Assembly (NCBI GenBank): GCA_963576725.1
Contig: OY755243.1
Span: 79,963,445-80,027,444, forward strand
Source: Azorinus chamasolen
Taxonomy: Eukaryota > Mollusca > Bivalvia > Cardiida > Solecurtidae
Direction of reading: 5' to 3'
Length of the DNA stretch: 64,000 nucleotides
Below the pieces are notes generated by a model that saw nothing but the letters and a program-made list of their open reading frames with translations, was not told where the DNA came from and did no database searches. Position 1 is the first letter of the stretch; each line of letters starts with the position of its first letter. The translations under genes and the position numbers were made by a program. Of this stretch, positions 33,004 to 43,733 are shown in pieces.

Positions 33004-33451
33004 TATGAACATTCATTGGGTAAATCATGAACTTCAGGTCCTAAAAACTAGTGGCAGCTTACTTTTATTCTGCATTACCAACTTTATAAGATGCCTATGT
33101 ATACTCATAAAATAGCTACTTTGGAGAGGTTCTGCTTTATCGCGATTCAAGGAATATTAAGGTCGATTCTGCATAAAACACACTCAAACATTTGTAGATG
33201 GTGAGGAACAAGATCAGACATGATTGGAATGCAAAAGGCTTCATTATGGAGTAAAAGTTCATGTCTACATTACTTGTGTTGTGTTTTTCTCACTGAAGGG
33301 CTCAAACATATCACAATCAGAAGAAAACCAAACATCATTATAAGACAGCAGTTTCAATCTATTCAAAGCACACAATGGTTGAACCAACAAGAAGGGTCAT
33401 AACAGCACTCAGGGATGTGATCAATCTCTCTCTTTCTAATCTCTTTCTTTC

Positions 33452-33699
33452 TTAATCCTTTACTCCATGAATATTCATGTAGGATATAATGACATTATGA
33501 ATATTAATCAGATTAATTGTTATAGTAGCCCATAGACACAGGAAGTTTCGGCCATGCCAGAAACTAGAATAATATTTACATGTATATTATATCATAAGCA
33601 AACAGAGCAGACCCTAATCAGATGGCTCCTATAGGAGCCATCTGATCTGATCTGAGTCTACTATGTTTGCAAAGGCGTATTTATGGCGTAAAAGGTTAA
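33452..33699. mobile_element. PalA MITE
   Basis: TTAATCCTTTACTCCATGAA to GGCGTAAAAGGTTAA. The core at 33596-33670 has compensated arms ATGGCTCC / GGAGCCAT and a GATCT duplication in the right arm. 33004-33451 contains no recognised feature. Confidence 0.8.
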
Positions 33700-34154
33700 T
33701 ATATGAAACTGTAATTTCTTTGAGATCAGCTAAAGAGAGGAGAAATCATATCCCTGACACAATATGGCTCACCTGAATACTATCAGTCTAGACCACTATG
33801 ATGATACTCAACAGTTTATAGCAGAAGATGTCTAAGCAACACATAACACACCATGACAGACACAAGAGTGATCCTAACAGATCACAGTGGCAATTTATGT
33901 TTTATGAAACCCTTTCGACATTTTTGTCTAAAGATACTGTTACATTCCTCAATATTTTTTCCTGCATATTTAATCCTTTCCCAGTTCTTTCGTTTATTCC
34001 AAATTTCAACACCTACTGAATATTCATTGAAAGAATGTAGGTAAAAATGCCACAGGTAAAAATGCCTTAGGTAAATATGCCATAGGTAAAAATGCCTTAG
34101 GTAAAAATGCCACAGGTAAAGTGGTAAAAATGCCTTAGGTAATAATGCCATAGG

Positions 34155-35974
34155 TAACAAGAGGGTCGTCACGGGTGACAAATGCCCCCAAAGTGTTTGA
34201 CACCGAAATGCATTTTGGTGGAAAAACAATACAATGTAATGCAGGTGTAACATGAAATTTTGATGCTGTTAAAAATGACACAGGAGTCAGTTCTTAACAT
34301 TAGAAACAGAACCTTTGACGATTATGATAGCTAAGAAAAGAGCCAAGCGTCAAAACTTAGTTAAAAAGGACCCTAAGTCATTCTCAACGTTAAAAAGGAC
34401 CCTGGGTTGATTGTCAACGTTTAAGGTATAGGAGATATGCTCTGGACAAGCTTTTTGTATCTGGTAAGATATAGGAGATATGCTCCGGACTGTAAAATTG
34501 AGGTCAAAGGTCAAGGTCAAGGTCAGTGATCTGAAAATGGTACATGACTCTCCCCCATCCCAAGATGAACTCACAAACCAAATTTGGATTCCGTAGCTGG
34601 TAAGGTATAGGAGAAATGCTCCAGACAAGCTTTGTGTAAAATGTAGGTCAAAGGTCAAGGTCACAGTGACCTGAAAATGGTACGCGACACTCCGCCATCC
34701 CAAGATAAACTCACACATTAAATTTGGAATCCATAGCTGGTAAGGTATAAGAGATATTCTCTGGACAACCTTTTTTGTAAAATCGAGGTCGAAGGTCAAG
34801 GTCAAGGTCACAGTGACCTGAAAATGGTACGCGACACTCCGCCATCTGAAGGTGATCTCACAAACCAAATTTGGAATCCGTATCTGGTAAGGTATAGGAG
34901 ATATGCTCTGGACAAGCTTTTTGTAAAATCTGTCAAGGTCAAGGTTAAGGTCATAGTGACCTGGAAATGGTACATGACATTCCGCCATCCCAAGATGAAC
35001 TCACACACCAAATTTGGAATCTGTAGCTGGTAAGGTAAAGGAGATATGCTCCGGACAAGCTTTTTGTAAAATCGGTCAAAGGTCATGGTCAAGGTCACAG
35101 TGATCTGAAAATGGTATGCGACACTCCTCCATCCAAAGATGAACTCACACACCAAATTTGGAATCCTTAGCTGGTAAGGAATAGGAGATATACTCCGGAC
35201 AAGCTTTTTGTAGCTGGTAAGGTATAAGCGGTTTTTAAAATCGAGGTCAAAGGTCAAGGTCAAGGTCACAGTGACCTGGAAATGGTACGCGACACTCCGC
35301 CATCCCAAGATGAACTCACACACCAAATTTGGAATCTGTAGCTGGTAAGGTAAAGGAGATATGCTCCGGACAAGCTTTTTGTAAAATCGGTCAAAGGTCA
35401 TGGTCAAGGTCACAGTGATCTGAAAATGGTACGCGACACTCCTCCATCCCAAGATGAACTAACACACCAAATTTGGAATCCTTAGCTGGTAAGGTATAGG
35501 AGATATACTCCGGACAAGCTTTTTGTAGCTGGTAAGGCATAAGCTTTTTTTAAAATCGAGGTCAAAGGTCAAGGTCAAGGTCACAGTGACCTGGAAATGG
35601 TACGCGACACTCCGCCATCCTAAGATGAACTCACACACCAAATTTGGAATCTGTAGCTGGTAAGGTAAAGGAGATATGCTCCGGACAAGCTTTTTGTAAA
35701 ATCAAGGTCAAAGGTCAAGGTCAAGGTCACAGTGACATGAAAATGATACGCGACACTCCCCCATCCCAATATGAACTCACACACCAAATTTGGTATCCGT
35801 AGCTGATGTGACAAAGGAAATATACTCCGGACAAAAGGTACACACACCCACACACCCACCCACCCACACACCCACCCACCCACCCACCCACACACACACA
35901 CACCCACACACCCACCCACACACGCACGGTGCGATCACTATATGCCGCCAAAGCCTAGCTTTGGGGGCATAAAA
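34155..35974. repeat. Tandem array with ERE and DR1 motifs, nested in foldback element
   Basis: Opens ACAAGAGGGTCGTCACGGGT and closes AGCCTAGCTTTGGGGGCATA. About eight units of 143-171 bp. AGGTCACAGTGACCT is exact at 34658, 34805, 35263 and 35578, with a TAG spacer at 34948, and one base off at 35092, 35407 and 35724. AGGTCAAAGGTCA is exact at 34501, 34645, 35244, 35559 and 35705. The long - strand frames (34350-34988, 34808-35452) are repeat translation (GWRSVAYHFQVTVTLTLTFD), not a gene. Confidence 0.9.
35840..35925. repeat. (CCCA/CACA)n microsatellite
   Basis: Pure C/A stretch with CACCCACCCACC and CACACA runs, at the end of the array. Confidence 0.9.
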
Positions 35975-36162
35975 ATGCCACAGTTAAAAAAACAACATAT
36001 TTATAAATTTATAAAAGGAAAACTGTATAGTTTGAAAAAATATGTTATAATATCATTTCATAATCAATTTTAGTATATAAAACCATTTAAATATGTTCAA
36101 AATTAAAAATATTTATTATTATTTTCTGGCATTTGACGGGTGGTGTCTGGGTCAACTCTGTT

Positions 36163-37674
36163 TAACAAGAGGGCCAAGATGGCCCTTAATCGCTCACCTG
36201 ATTACCATAGATTTAAGATTTTTGCAGGGTAGTCCATGGGTAGGGTCAATATTGAACTTAGGGACAATATATGAACAATGTTGATAGTGGATCATGAGCA
36301 GTGGATTATGAGCAGTGGTTCTGCAGAACAAGATTTTCAAAGATTTAGTATATTGATTTTATCAAGACAATGATTCTGACCAATGAAGATTGGGCTAAAA
36401 ATGTGCTCTCTAAAGTATTTTTTCTAAGATTTAACCTAGTGACCTACTTTCTATTCCCACCCTACCCATGATCACATTCAACCTTGATATCACCAAGACA
36501 GTCTGAGCAAGTTTGAGGAAGACTGGGCTAAAAATGTGGCCACTGGAGTGTAAACTAGATATGACCCAGTGACCTACTTTTTGACCTCACATAACCCACT
36601 TTCAAACTTGTCCAAGCTTTTATAACGACAATCATTCTGACCAATTTTCATGAAGATTTGGCTATAAATGTGACCTCTAGGGTGTTGACAAGGTTTTCCT
36701 ACTATTTGACCTAGTGACCTAGTTTTTAACCCCACATAACCCACTTTCAAACTCTTTTGAGATTTTATCAAGACAATCATTATGACTAAGTTTCATGAAG
36801 ATTGGACTAAAATTGTGACCACTAGAGTGTTCACAAGGTTTTTCTACTGTTTGACCTAGTGACCTAGTTTTTAACCCCACTTGACCCACTTTCAAACTAG
36901 TCCGAGATTTTATCAAGACATTCGTTCTGACCAAGTTTCAAGAAAATTGGACTAAAATTGTGACCACTAGAGTGTTCACAAGGTTTTTCTACTGTTTGAC
37001 CTAGTGACCTAGTTTTTAACTCCACTTGACCCACTTTCGAACTAGTCCGAGATTTTATCAAGACATTCATTCTGACCAAGTTTCATGAAGATTGGACTAA
37101 AATTGTGACTACTAGAGTGTTCACAAGGTTTTTCTACTGTTTGACCTAGTGACCTAGTTTTTTACCCCACTTGACCCACTTTCGAACTCGTCCGAGACTT
37201 TATCAAGACATTCATTCTGACCAAGTTTCATGAAGATTGGACTAAAATTGTGACTACTAGAGTGTTCACAAGGTTTTTCTACTGTTTGACCTAGTGACCT
37301 AGTTTTTTACCCCACATAACCCACTTTTCAAACTCCTCCGAGATTTTATCAAGACAATCATTCTGACCAAGTTTCATGAAAATTGGGCTAAAAATGTGAC
37401 CTGTAGAGGGTTCACAAGGTTTTCCTACTATTTGACCTAGTGACCTAGTTTTTAACCCAACTTGACCCACTTTCGAACTCGTCCGAGATTTTATCAAGAC
37501 ATTCATTCTGACCAAGTTTCATGAAGATTAGACTACAATTGTGACCACTAGAGTGTTCACAAGCAAATTGTTGACGACGCACGACGCACGACGCACGACG
37601 CACACCGCACGACGGACGACGGACATTCAAGTCTCCCAAAAGCTCACCCTGAGCTTTGCTCAGGTGAGCTAAAA
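36163..37674. repeat. Tandem array, 145-bp monomer with DR2 motifs, nested in foldback element
   Basis: Opens ACAAGAGGGCCAAGATGGCC, TCGCTCACCTGATTACC and ends with a GCTCACCCTGAGC / GCTCAGGTGAGC hairpin, then TAAAAA. TGACCTAGTGACCT is exact at 36707, 36852, 36997, 37142, 37287 and 37433, almost perfectly every 145 bases. A run of ACGACGCACGACGCAC precedes the closing hairpin. Confidence 0.9.
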
Positions 37675-37763
37675 ATGCCACAGTTATAAAAAAAATAAAT
37701 TAATAACAAATATTTTTGAATTAAAAAAAAGGAAAACTATATTTTGAAAAAATATTGTTATAA

Positions 37764-37840
37764 TAGTAGACCCAGATTATATAGGAGCAGTCTGATCAGG
37801 ATCTGCTCTGTTTGTTACTGGATTTTGATAGATATTGAAA
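37764..37840. mobile_element. PalA hairpin fragment inside foldback element
   Basis: TAGTAGACCCAGATTATATA, GGAGCAGTCTGATCAGGATC and TGCTCTGTTTGTTACTGG: a hairpin arm pair without ends. Confidence 0.55.
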
Positions 37841-38769
37841 TCTTATCTACCTGTTTCTTATGATTTTTCCAATAAATTATTAAAGAGTTGACCCAGACAC
37901 CTTCCCTCAAATGCCAGAGGTATATAAAAACATTATTTAATAACAAATATTTGGAAATTTTGTCTGAGTCCAAAATAAAAAAAAGATTTTTCATACAATT
38001 ATTTAAAAAAAAAATAGACAAAAATTGATAATGAAATGATATTACAACATATTTTTTCAAATTATACAGTTTTCCTTTTATAAATTTAAAAATATGTGTT
38101 ATTAAAAAATTTTCAGAGGTAAGTAAAACATTATTTAGTAACAAATATTTGGAAATTTTGTCCGAGTCAAAAATAAAAAAAAGATTTTTCATACAATTAT
38201 TTTAAAAAATATATACCAAAATTGATAATGAAATTATATATTTTTTTTCTTTTAAAAATTAAAAAATATTTGTTATTATTTTTTTTTTTAACTGTGGCAT
38301 TTTTACCTATGGCATATTTACCTAAGGCATTATTACCTAAGGCATTTTTACCACTTTACCTGTGGCATTTTTACCTGTGGCATTTTTACCTATGGCATAT
38401 TTACCTAAGGCATTTTTACCTGTGGCATTTTTACCGCACACCTCATTGAAATATAGACCGAAATATGGAAGGTAGAATAATCTATGCATTTTAGAGAGTA
38501 AAGAAACAAATCTTTCAGATTACTTTAGAAAACAGAGCAGACCCTGAGGAGACCCAGATCCTATAGGAGCCGTATGATCTGGGTCTACTCTGATTGCAAA
38601 CACATGAAAACATGTTTATATGAAGGAAAGGGCTAGATGAGAACAATATATAATTCAAACAGTTTTGATCCTAATGAGATAGATACCCTGGTACTGAGCA
38701 TCTCATGTAGGTCCATAACCATTTGCAATGGTTATGATGAAGTCTTTGATAATGTGGAAAGAGTCAACC

Positions 38770-39013
38770 TTAACCCATTACCTCATAGGCTATTTTTAAA
38801 CACAACCTCTTCAACTAAATCTATCAAAAAAGGAGCATTTAAATTAATAGAGAAAAGGAATTTTTTTAGAATTGTGTAGTTTTGAAATCAATGTGATAAA
38901 TAGAGCATTTGCTCCTAGGAGCTCATAGGAGCCAATGCTCTATTTGTCGCATTGGTTTCAAAAAGTGACTTTACTAAGGCGTTAAAAGTTGGCAATATGA
39001 GGGAATGGATTAA
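38770..39013. mobile_element. PalB MITE
   Basis: TTAACCCATTACCTCATAGG to GAGGGAATGGATTAA. The palindrome at 38891-38950 has a duplicated centre (GCTCCTAGGAGCTCATAGGA). Confidence 0.8.
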
Positions 39014-39315
39014 AGCAATCATTCTGTTACACAGTAAGAATATTGATAAAATATGTACTATTGAATACATGTATGTAAAAGTATACAGTTAAAGTATCTA
39101 TACAAACAACTTTAAATAAATAGGAATTCTGTGGTTATCTGACTATATGATAAACAGAATATATGTAAATAGAAAATGTAAATCCCTCTGTGTGTGAAAA
39201 TAACTGATGTTGGCAATATAAATCTGCTTCTTTCAAACTTTTGCCTTTTATTTATTTTCAAATAGCACTTCTCTTTGAGACTTTTATGTTTACATTGTAT
39301 TTGATAACAAGTCAC

Positions 39316-39502
39316 TTAACACATTGCCTCATGGACTATTTTTAGACCAAACCTCTTTAAATAAATCTACCGAAAAGGAGCATTTACTAGAGAAATGCAA
39401 ACTTTTAAAATTTAGTTTTTAAACCATTGTGATTTCACAATGATTTCAAAGATTGACTTTTACAGAGGGATCAAAATGCGTCAGTAAGAGGGAATGGATT
39501 AA
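39316..39502. mobile_element. PalB MITE with collapsed hairpin
   Basis: TTAACACATTGCCTCATGGA to GAGGGAATGGATTAA. The palindrome is reduced to CATTGTGATTTCACAATG. 39503-39903 contains only short traces (CAATGGAGACCCTGATCA; TTAACCCTTTGCTCCATGAG). Confidence 0.75.
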
Positions 39503-39903
39503 AACAGGCTTTATTGTACTACTATCTCTAACAATACCTAAACAATGGAGACCCTGATCAAGCATAACTTTTCAATTAACCCTTTGCTCCATGAGTAACC
39601 AATCGATCAACCAAATAACCAACCAAGCGACTGACAGGCTGCCCCCTCAAACGTTGTTTGTGGGCGTACAAAAATATTTCAAATTCACAAAAAATTGGAA
39701 TCATTAAGAAAATACATACAAAGGTTAAGCAAAGTCAGCTGTTATATAAATGCATCAAGCAAAGCACAATTAACAAAAATAGCAATAACAAACTGATTTC
39801 AAATTCAACACTGAATTAAAATGAAATCCTCAAATAGGAAACTAAATGGGTAAGAGTTGCTTCCCTTGTATGTGTTACTGCACTACTAGAAATATATATA
39901 TAT

Positions 39904-40142
39904 TTAACCCTTTATGTGATGAATATCCATGTAAGAAATAATGATATTATAAAAATTCATCTGATGAATTTTTAAAAAGATGTATGAATAAAGTAATTTT
40001 TGGCCATGGTAGAATCTGCAGAATCGGACCAGTATCATTTTATAAGCAAACAGAGCAGACCCTTATCAGACAGCTCATAATGGAGCTGTATGATTTAGGT
40101 CTACTCTGTTCGCATGTACATCTCTGTAAGATAAAGGGTTAA
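39904..40142. mobile_element. PalA MITE
   Basis: TTAACCCTTTATGTGATGAA to GATAAAGGGTTAA; core 40046-40114 with an interrupted centre (GACAGCTCATAATGGAGCTG). Confidence 0.75.
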
Positions 40143-40144
40143 AT

Positions 40145-41345
40145 CTCTCTAAGCAACTGTTTTCAAGCATTTCTACTGCATTTTATAAGCAATTGTTTTC
40201 AATACTTCTACTACACTTTATAAGCAGTTGCCTTAACCCTTTCCTTCATATAAATAAATTTTCACTCAACTGCAAACAGAGTAGACCCAGATTAGATGGC
40301 TCCTACAGGAGCCACCTGATCAGGGTCTGCTCTGTTTGCTATGAGAATTTGACAGATTTGTTTCTTTAGTTTCTAAAATGGCTACAATGTTCCACCTTCC
40401 ATATTTCATTAAAAATATTTTGTCCATTAACTCTTTGCACGCTAAGTAATTTCTCTCATTTCTTTTCAAAAATATGGTCAAAGTGACAAACAGTTTGGAT
40501 CCTGATGAGACACCGCAATATGCGGCGTCTCATCTGAATCCAAACTGTTTGCATAAGTAATCAGTTTCGCCGCTAGCGTGCAAAGAGTTAATATTCAGTA
40601 GGTATTGAAATTTGGAATAAATATATATAACAGGGAAAGGGTTAACGGATTTCTACTGCATGGTATAAGCAGTTGATTCCAACGGTTTCTACTGCATTGT
40701 TAAAGAAGCTGTTTTCATGGCTTTCTGAAATTCTCCTGTGTTACATAAACAGCTGCTCTCCATATTTCCTACAGCAACGTGTAAAGCAGTTGCTTTCAAT
40801 GCTTTTTACTGCATTGTTCAAACAACTGCTTTCATGGTTTTCTACTGTATTATATAAACAGTTATTTTCAATGGTTTTCTACTGCACAATATTTGCAGTT
40901 GCTTTCAAGACTTTCTACTACAATGTATAGGTAACTGCTTTCAAGATTTTCTACTGAATTCAATAAATAGTTGCCTTCATGGCTTTCTTCTGAATTGTAT
41001 AAGCAGTTGCTTTCAAGCCTTTCTACTACATTGTATAAGTAATTGCTTTCAAGGTTTTCTACTGAATTGTTTCAATGCTTTACCACTGCACTGTATAAGC
41101 AGTCGTACTGCACTGTTCAAGTAGTTGCTTTCGTGGCATTCTACTGCATTGTATATTAAAGTAGTTGCTTTTGTGGCTTTCCACTGCCTTGTATAAGTAC
41201 ATGTAGCTGCTTTTGTGGCTTTCTACTGCATTGTATAAGTACTTGCTTTCTACTGTGTTCTACAGCATTGTAGAAGTAGTTGCTTTTGAGGCATTCTATT
41301 GCAGTGTATAAGAAGTTGTTTTCCTGACTTTCTACTGGATTATGT
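40145..41345. repeat. Minisatellite, about 45-bp unit, interrupted by PalA/PalE
   Basis: Unit TTTCTACTGCATTGTATAAG + CAGTTGCTTTCAAGGC recurs about 17 times with much drift. Two to three units lie left of the MITE at 40233-40645 and the rest to the right. 41346-41575 shows nothing recognised. Confidence 0.8.
40233..40645. mobile_element. PalA MITE carrying a complete PalE (40427-40591)
   Basis: PalA: TTAACCCTTTCCTTCATATA to CAGGGAAAGGGTTAA, core 40271-40340. PalE (TTAACTCTTTGCACGCTAAG to GCGTGCAAAGAGTTAA) is inserted at the TTAA of PalA's TCCATTAATATTCAG, which is intact at 56261-56275. Confidence 0.88.
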
Positions 41346-41577
41346 AAATATAAAACATCCTTCTTCTTAAAGTCTGCACATACTGTGATGGTATTCGTTG
41401 AACTCTACAAAATACACTACTTCTTTCTAAACAACAACAATAATTACTAGGATAACAATTAATACTTCATTACTTCAATCAACATGTAGATCTGGCTACC
41501 TTTAATTCAAGTACACACAAAACAGTACTAAAACAATAAAGCCACATTTCATTTTTTCACATCTCAACAACAATATA

Positions 41578-41800
41578 CAGTAAAACTCATCTAAACAGGA
41601 ATCTTAATAAAGAACAATTTAATAAAGAACAATTTAGGTATTTTAACGCAGAATGCTGGCTGCTTAATGCAGGTTGAAAGTCATGCAGAAAGCTCCCAAA
41701 GGAGCTTTATGCATAACTTTCAACCTGCATTAAGCTGCCACCTGTCTGAGAGACCAGCACTGATACTAATTTTAATGTCCAGTTTAGAGGATTTTTACTG
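41578..41800. mobile_element. PalD MITE, complete
   Basis: TA-flanked; CAGTAAAACTCATCTAAAC to GAGGATTTTTACTG. The hairpin at 41653-41740 has centre AGCTCCCAAAGGAGCT. Confidence 0.85.
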
Positions 41801-41899
41801 TATGCACTAAAATCTTTAGTGGTGGTGATACCAGGAATATGAGGAATATTTCATAGTTGTAATCTATTTGGTATATCATTGTCAGATTCAATCTACAGT

Positions 41900-42350
41900 T
41901 TAACCCATTCCATCATATGCTATTTGTAGATCCAACCTCTTTGAATAAATCTACCGAAAAGGAGCATTAACTAGAGAAAAGGAAAATTTTCAGAATTTTG
42001 TAGCTTGAAACCATTGTGATAAATAGAGCATTTGCTCCTATAGGAGCAAATGCTCAATTTATCACAATGGTTTCAACAGGTGACCTTTGCAGAGGCGTCA
42101 AAAGGTGTTAATATGAGGGAATGGGTTAACTCTTTCCGTGTTGAATATTCATGTAAGAAATAATGACGCCATGCACATTTATTAGCCAAAGTTTTGTAAT
42201 GGCATATGTACATAGGATTGTTTGGTACTGGAAGAAACTGTTGACAAATCTATAATATTTTTATAAGCAAACAGAGCAGACCCCGATCAGACAACTCCTG
42301 CAGGAGCTTTCTTATTTGGTTCTACTCTGTTTGTAAAGGCATAAAAAGGC
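41900..42350. mobile_element. PalB then PalA sharing TTAA 42126-42129
   Basis: PalB (TTAACCCATTCCATCATATG to GGGAATGGGTTAA) has its palindrome at 42013-42070. PalA begins on the shared TTAA, core 42267-42335, right tip lost. Confidence 0.8.
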
Positions 42351-42559
42351 AGGTTCCAGGTATTTATCAATGATAATGAACCATCACTGAATATTTAGAA
42401 ATTAGAAGCTATGAATTCAACCATGACCCTACAAAAAGTCATTTGAAGATAATGAAGATCAAGGTGTTTGTGGTAACATGAAAACAGTGAACTCTTAACC
42501 ATTGACTCCATTAATATGCGAATGATTGAAGATTAAATATAACCTTGATTGTACATGTA

Positions 42560-42765
42560 CCGTAAAACCCTTATAAACTGGGAATTCTAGTACAGAAAAT
42601 TGCAGATACTTTTAGTCAGGTAGCAGCTTAAATGCAGGGTGAAAGTCATGCAGAAATCTCATAGAGGAGCATTCTGCATGACTTTCACTCTGCATTTAAG
42701 TTGCTACCTGTCTCCAAGACGAAGATTCATACTAAATTTACGTCCAATTTAGAGGGGTTTAACTG
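42560..42765. mobile_element. PalD MITE
   Basis: TA-flanked; CGTAAAACCCTTATAAACTG to GAGGGGTTTAACTG. The hairpin is AATGCAGGGTGAAAGTCATG and mirror around 42635-42710. 42766-43067 is AT-rich with nothing recognised. Confidence 0.8.
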
Positions 42766-43067
42766 TATATCTACAAACTCAAAACATTAACAAGCAGTCG
42801 TATTCAAAACAATTAGAACCCTATTCTGACATAAAATGAGAACATAATGAACAAGAGTCAACAATTACAAATATTCTTCTTTAAAATCAATGTGTAAAAT
42901 CAATAGTTAAAAACATTTCAAAAAATATATATTCGATAAAATCCTCAATTCAATTAATCACTAATTCAGCACATTAAAAAGTGACCTTAAACAAGAAATA
43001 CTAGAAAGGCTGTTCCCCTTTCTTACACAATCAAGCCAAGATATGACGCATGAATCAGAACATTTTC

Positions 43068-43268
43068 AACAAGAGCACCCCAAGCGGGTGCCAACGCTCG
43101 TCTGTCGTCATTGTCAAGATGAACAAGCACACCAAAAATGAAGGTTGTAAATGAAAAATTGAAGAAGTTATGGTCAATGTTAAGATTTCGTACGACGACA
43201 ACAAAGACGCGGACACTGGAATTACAACAATAGCTCATGATTTCTTCGACACAGACGAGCTAAAAATG
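43068..43268. mobile_element. Short Helitron-like element, about 200 bp
   Basis: CAACAAGAGCACCCCAAGCG, AACGCTCGTCTGTCGTC at the left and GACACAGACGAGCTAAAAAT at the right. Left and right subterminal GCTCGTCTGT / ACAGACGAGC are mirror images. It contains about one repeat unit (AAGAAGTTATGGTCAATGTT). Confidence 0.65.
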
Positions 43269-43415
43269 ACACCTATATTTCTCCACTAAACCCTATGTTC
43301 TGACGAGTCTTTAGAATCGTCTCAAAGAGACAATTCTAAACACAACATAGGGTTAAGTGGAGAAATAATGATTTTAATATTTGAATAAGCACCTTTATCA
43401 ACTGCTCTGACAATG
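43268..43415. mobile_element. PalC hairpin MITE
   Basis: TTTCTCCACTAAACCCTATG and mirror with centre GTCTCAAAGAGAC. The right arm lost about 12 bases. Confidence 0.75.
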
Positions 43416-43484
43416 TACTTATACATCAATGGAGAAAGCTAATGTGATCTGTGATCTGTATCCATCCTTATAAAACTTTTTAGT

Positions 43485-43590
43485 TGAGTCTGAGTTCGTT
43501 CTCAAGTTTATGATTGGTCAGATTTGAGCCTTTGGCTCAAATCTGACCAATCAAAACTTGAGAATGAACTCAGACTCAACTACAAAGCTT
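43485..43590. repeat. PalI palindrome, near-perfect
   Basis: GTTGAGTCTGAGTTCGTTCT and its mirror AGAATGAACTCAGACTCAAC with inner arms GATTGGTCAGATTTGAGCC / GGCTCAAATCTGACCAATC. Stem about 48 bp, loop about 3 bases. Confidence 0.85.
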
Positions 43591-43733
43591 TATAAGCAAG
43601 GACCCTGATTCATCTAGGTAATCACAAATTTGGTGCTAGCATGCATACAGTTACCTCTACATCTCTAAACCTGTTTGATATTTTGACCATGGAGGTTTGT
43701 TTGTTTTTTCCTCCCAAAATCAGAAAATTCTCT

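Larger units (their letters stand above)
34033..38442. mobile_element. Foldback (MULE-like) element with 9-bp target duplication
   Basis: The direct repeat TCATTGAAA (34024-34032, 38443-38451) flanks it. Arms are built of a short unit, GGTAAAAATGCC(A/T)(C/T)AGG: left 34034-34154, right (mirror) 38290-38436. Further inside, inverted segments match again: GGTGTCTGGGTCAACTCT at 36144-36161 with AGAGTTGACCCAGACACC at 37886-37903, and AACATATTTTTTCAAATTAT at 38045 with the mirror near 36040. Two Helitron-like elements are inserted. Nine-base duplications with long repetitive terminal inverted repeats suggest Mutator/foldback class. No transposase is seen. Confidence 0.75.
33970..38636. mobile_element. 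PalA MITE split by a 4.4-kb foldback element
   Basis: TTAATCCTTTCCCAGTTCTT to CACCTACTGAATATTCATTG on the left. GAAATATGGAAGGTAGAATA, the hairpin at 38533-38598 and TGAAGGAAAGGGCTAGA on the right. Confidence 0.8.

Noticed and set aside
33882..34253. 123-residue - strand frame with LWHFYLRHFYLWHF
   Set aside because: Generated by the GGTAAAAATGCC arm repeats of the foldback element; the frame at 38222-38449 is its mirror.
34350..35452. Long open frames (over 200 residues) on the - strand
   Set aside because: They are translations of the tandem units (GWRSVAYHFQVTVTLTLTF repeated); the unit happens to lack stops. No start context or family match.
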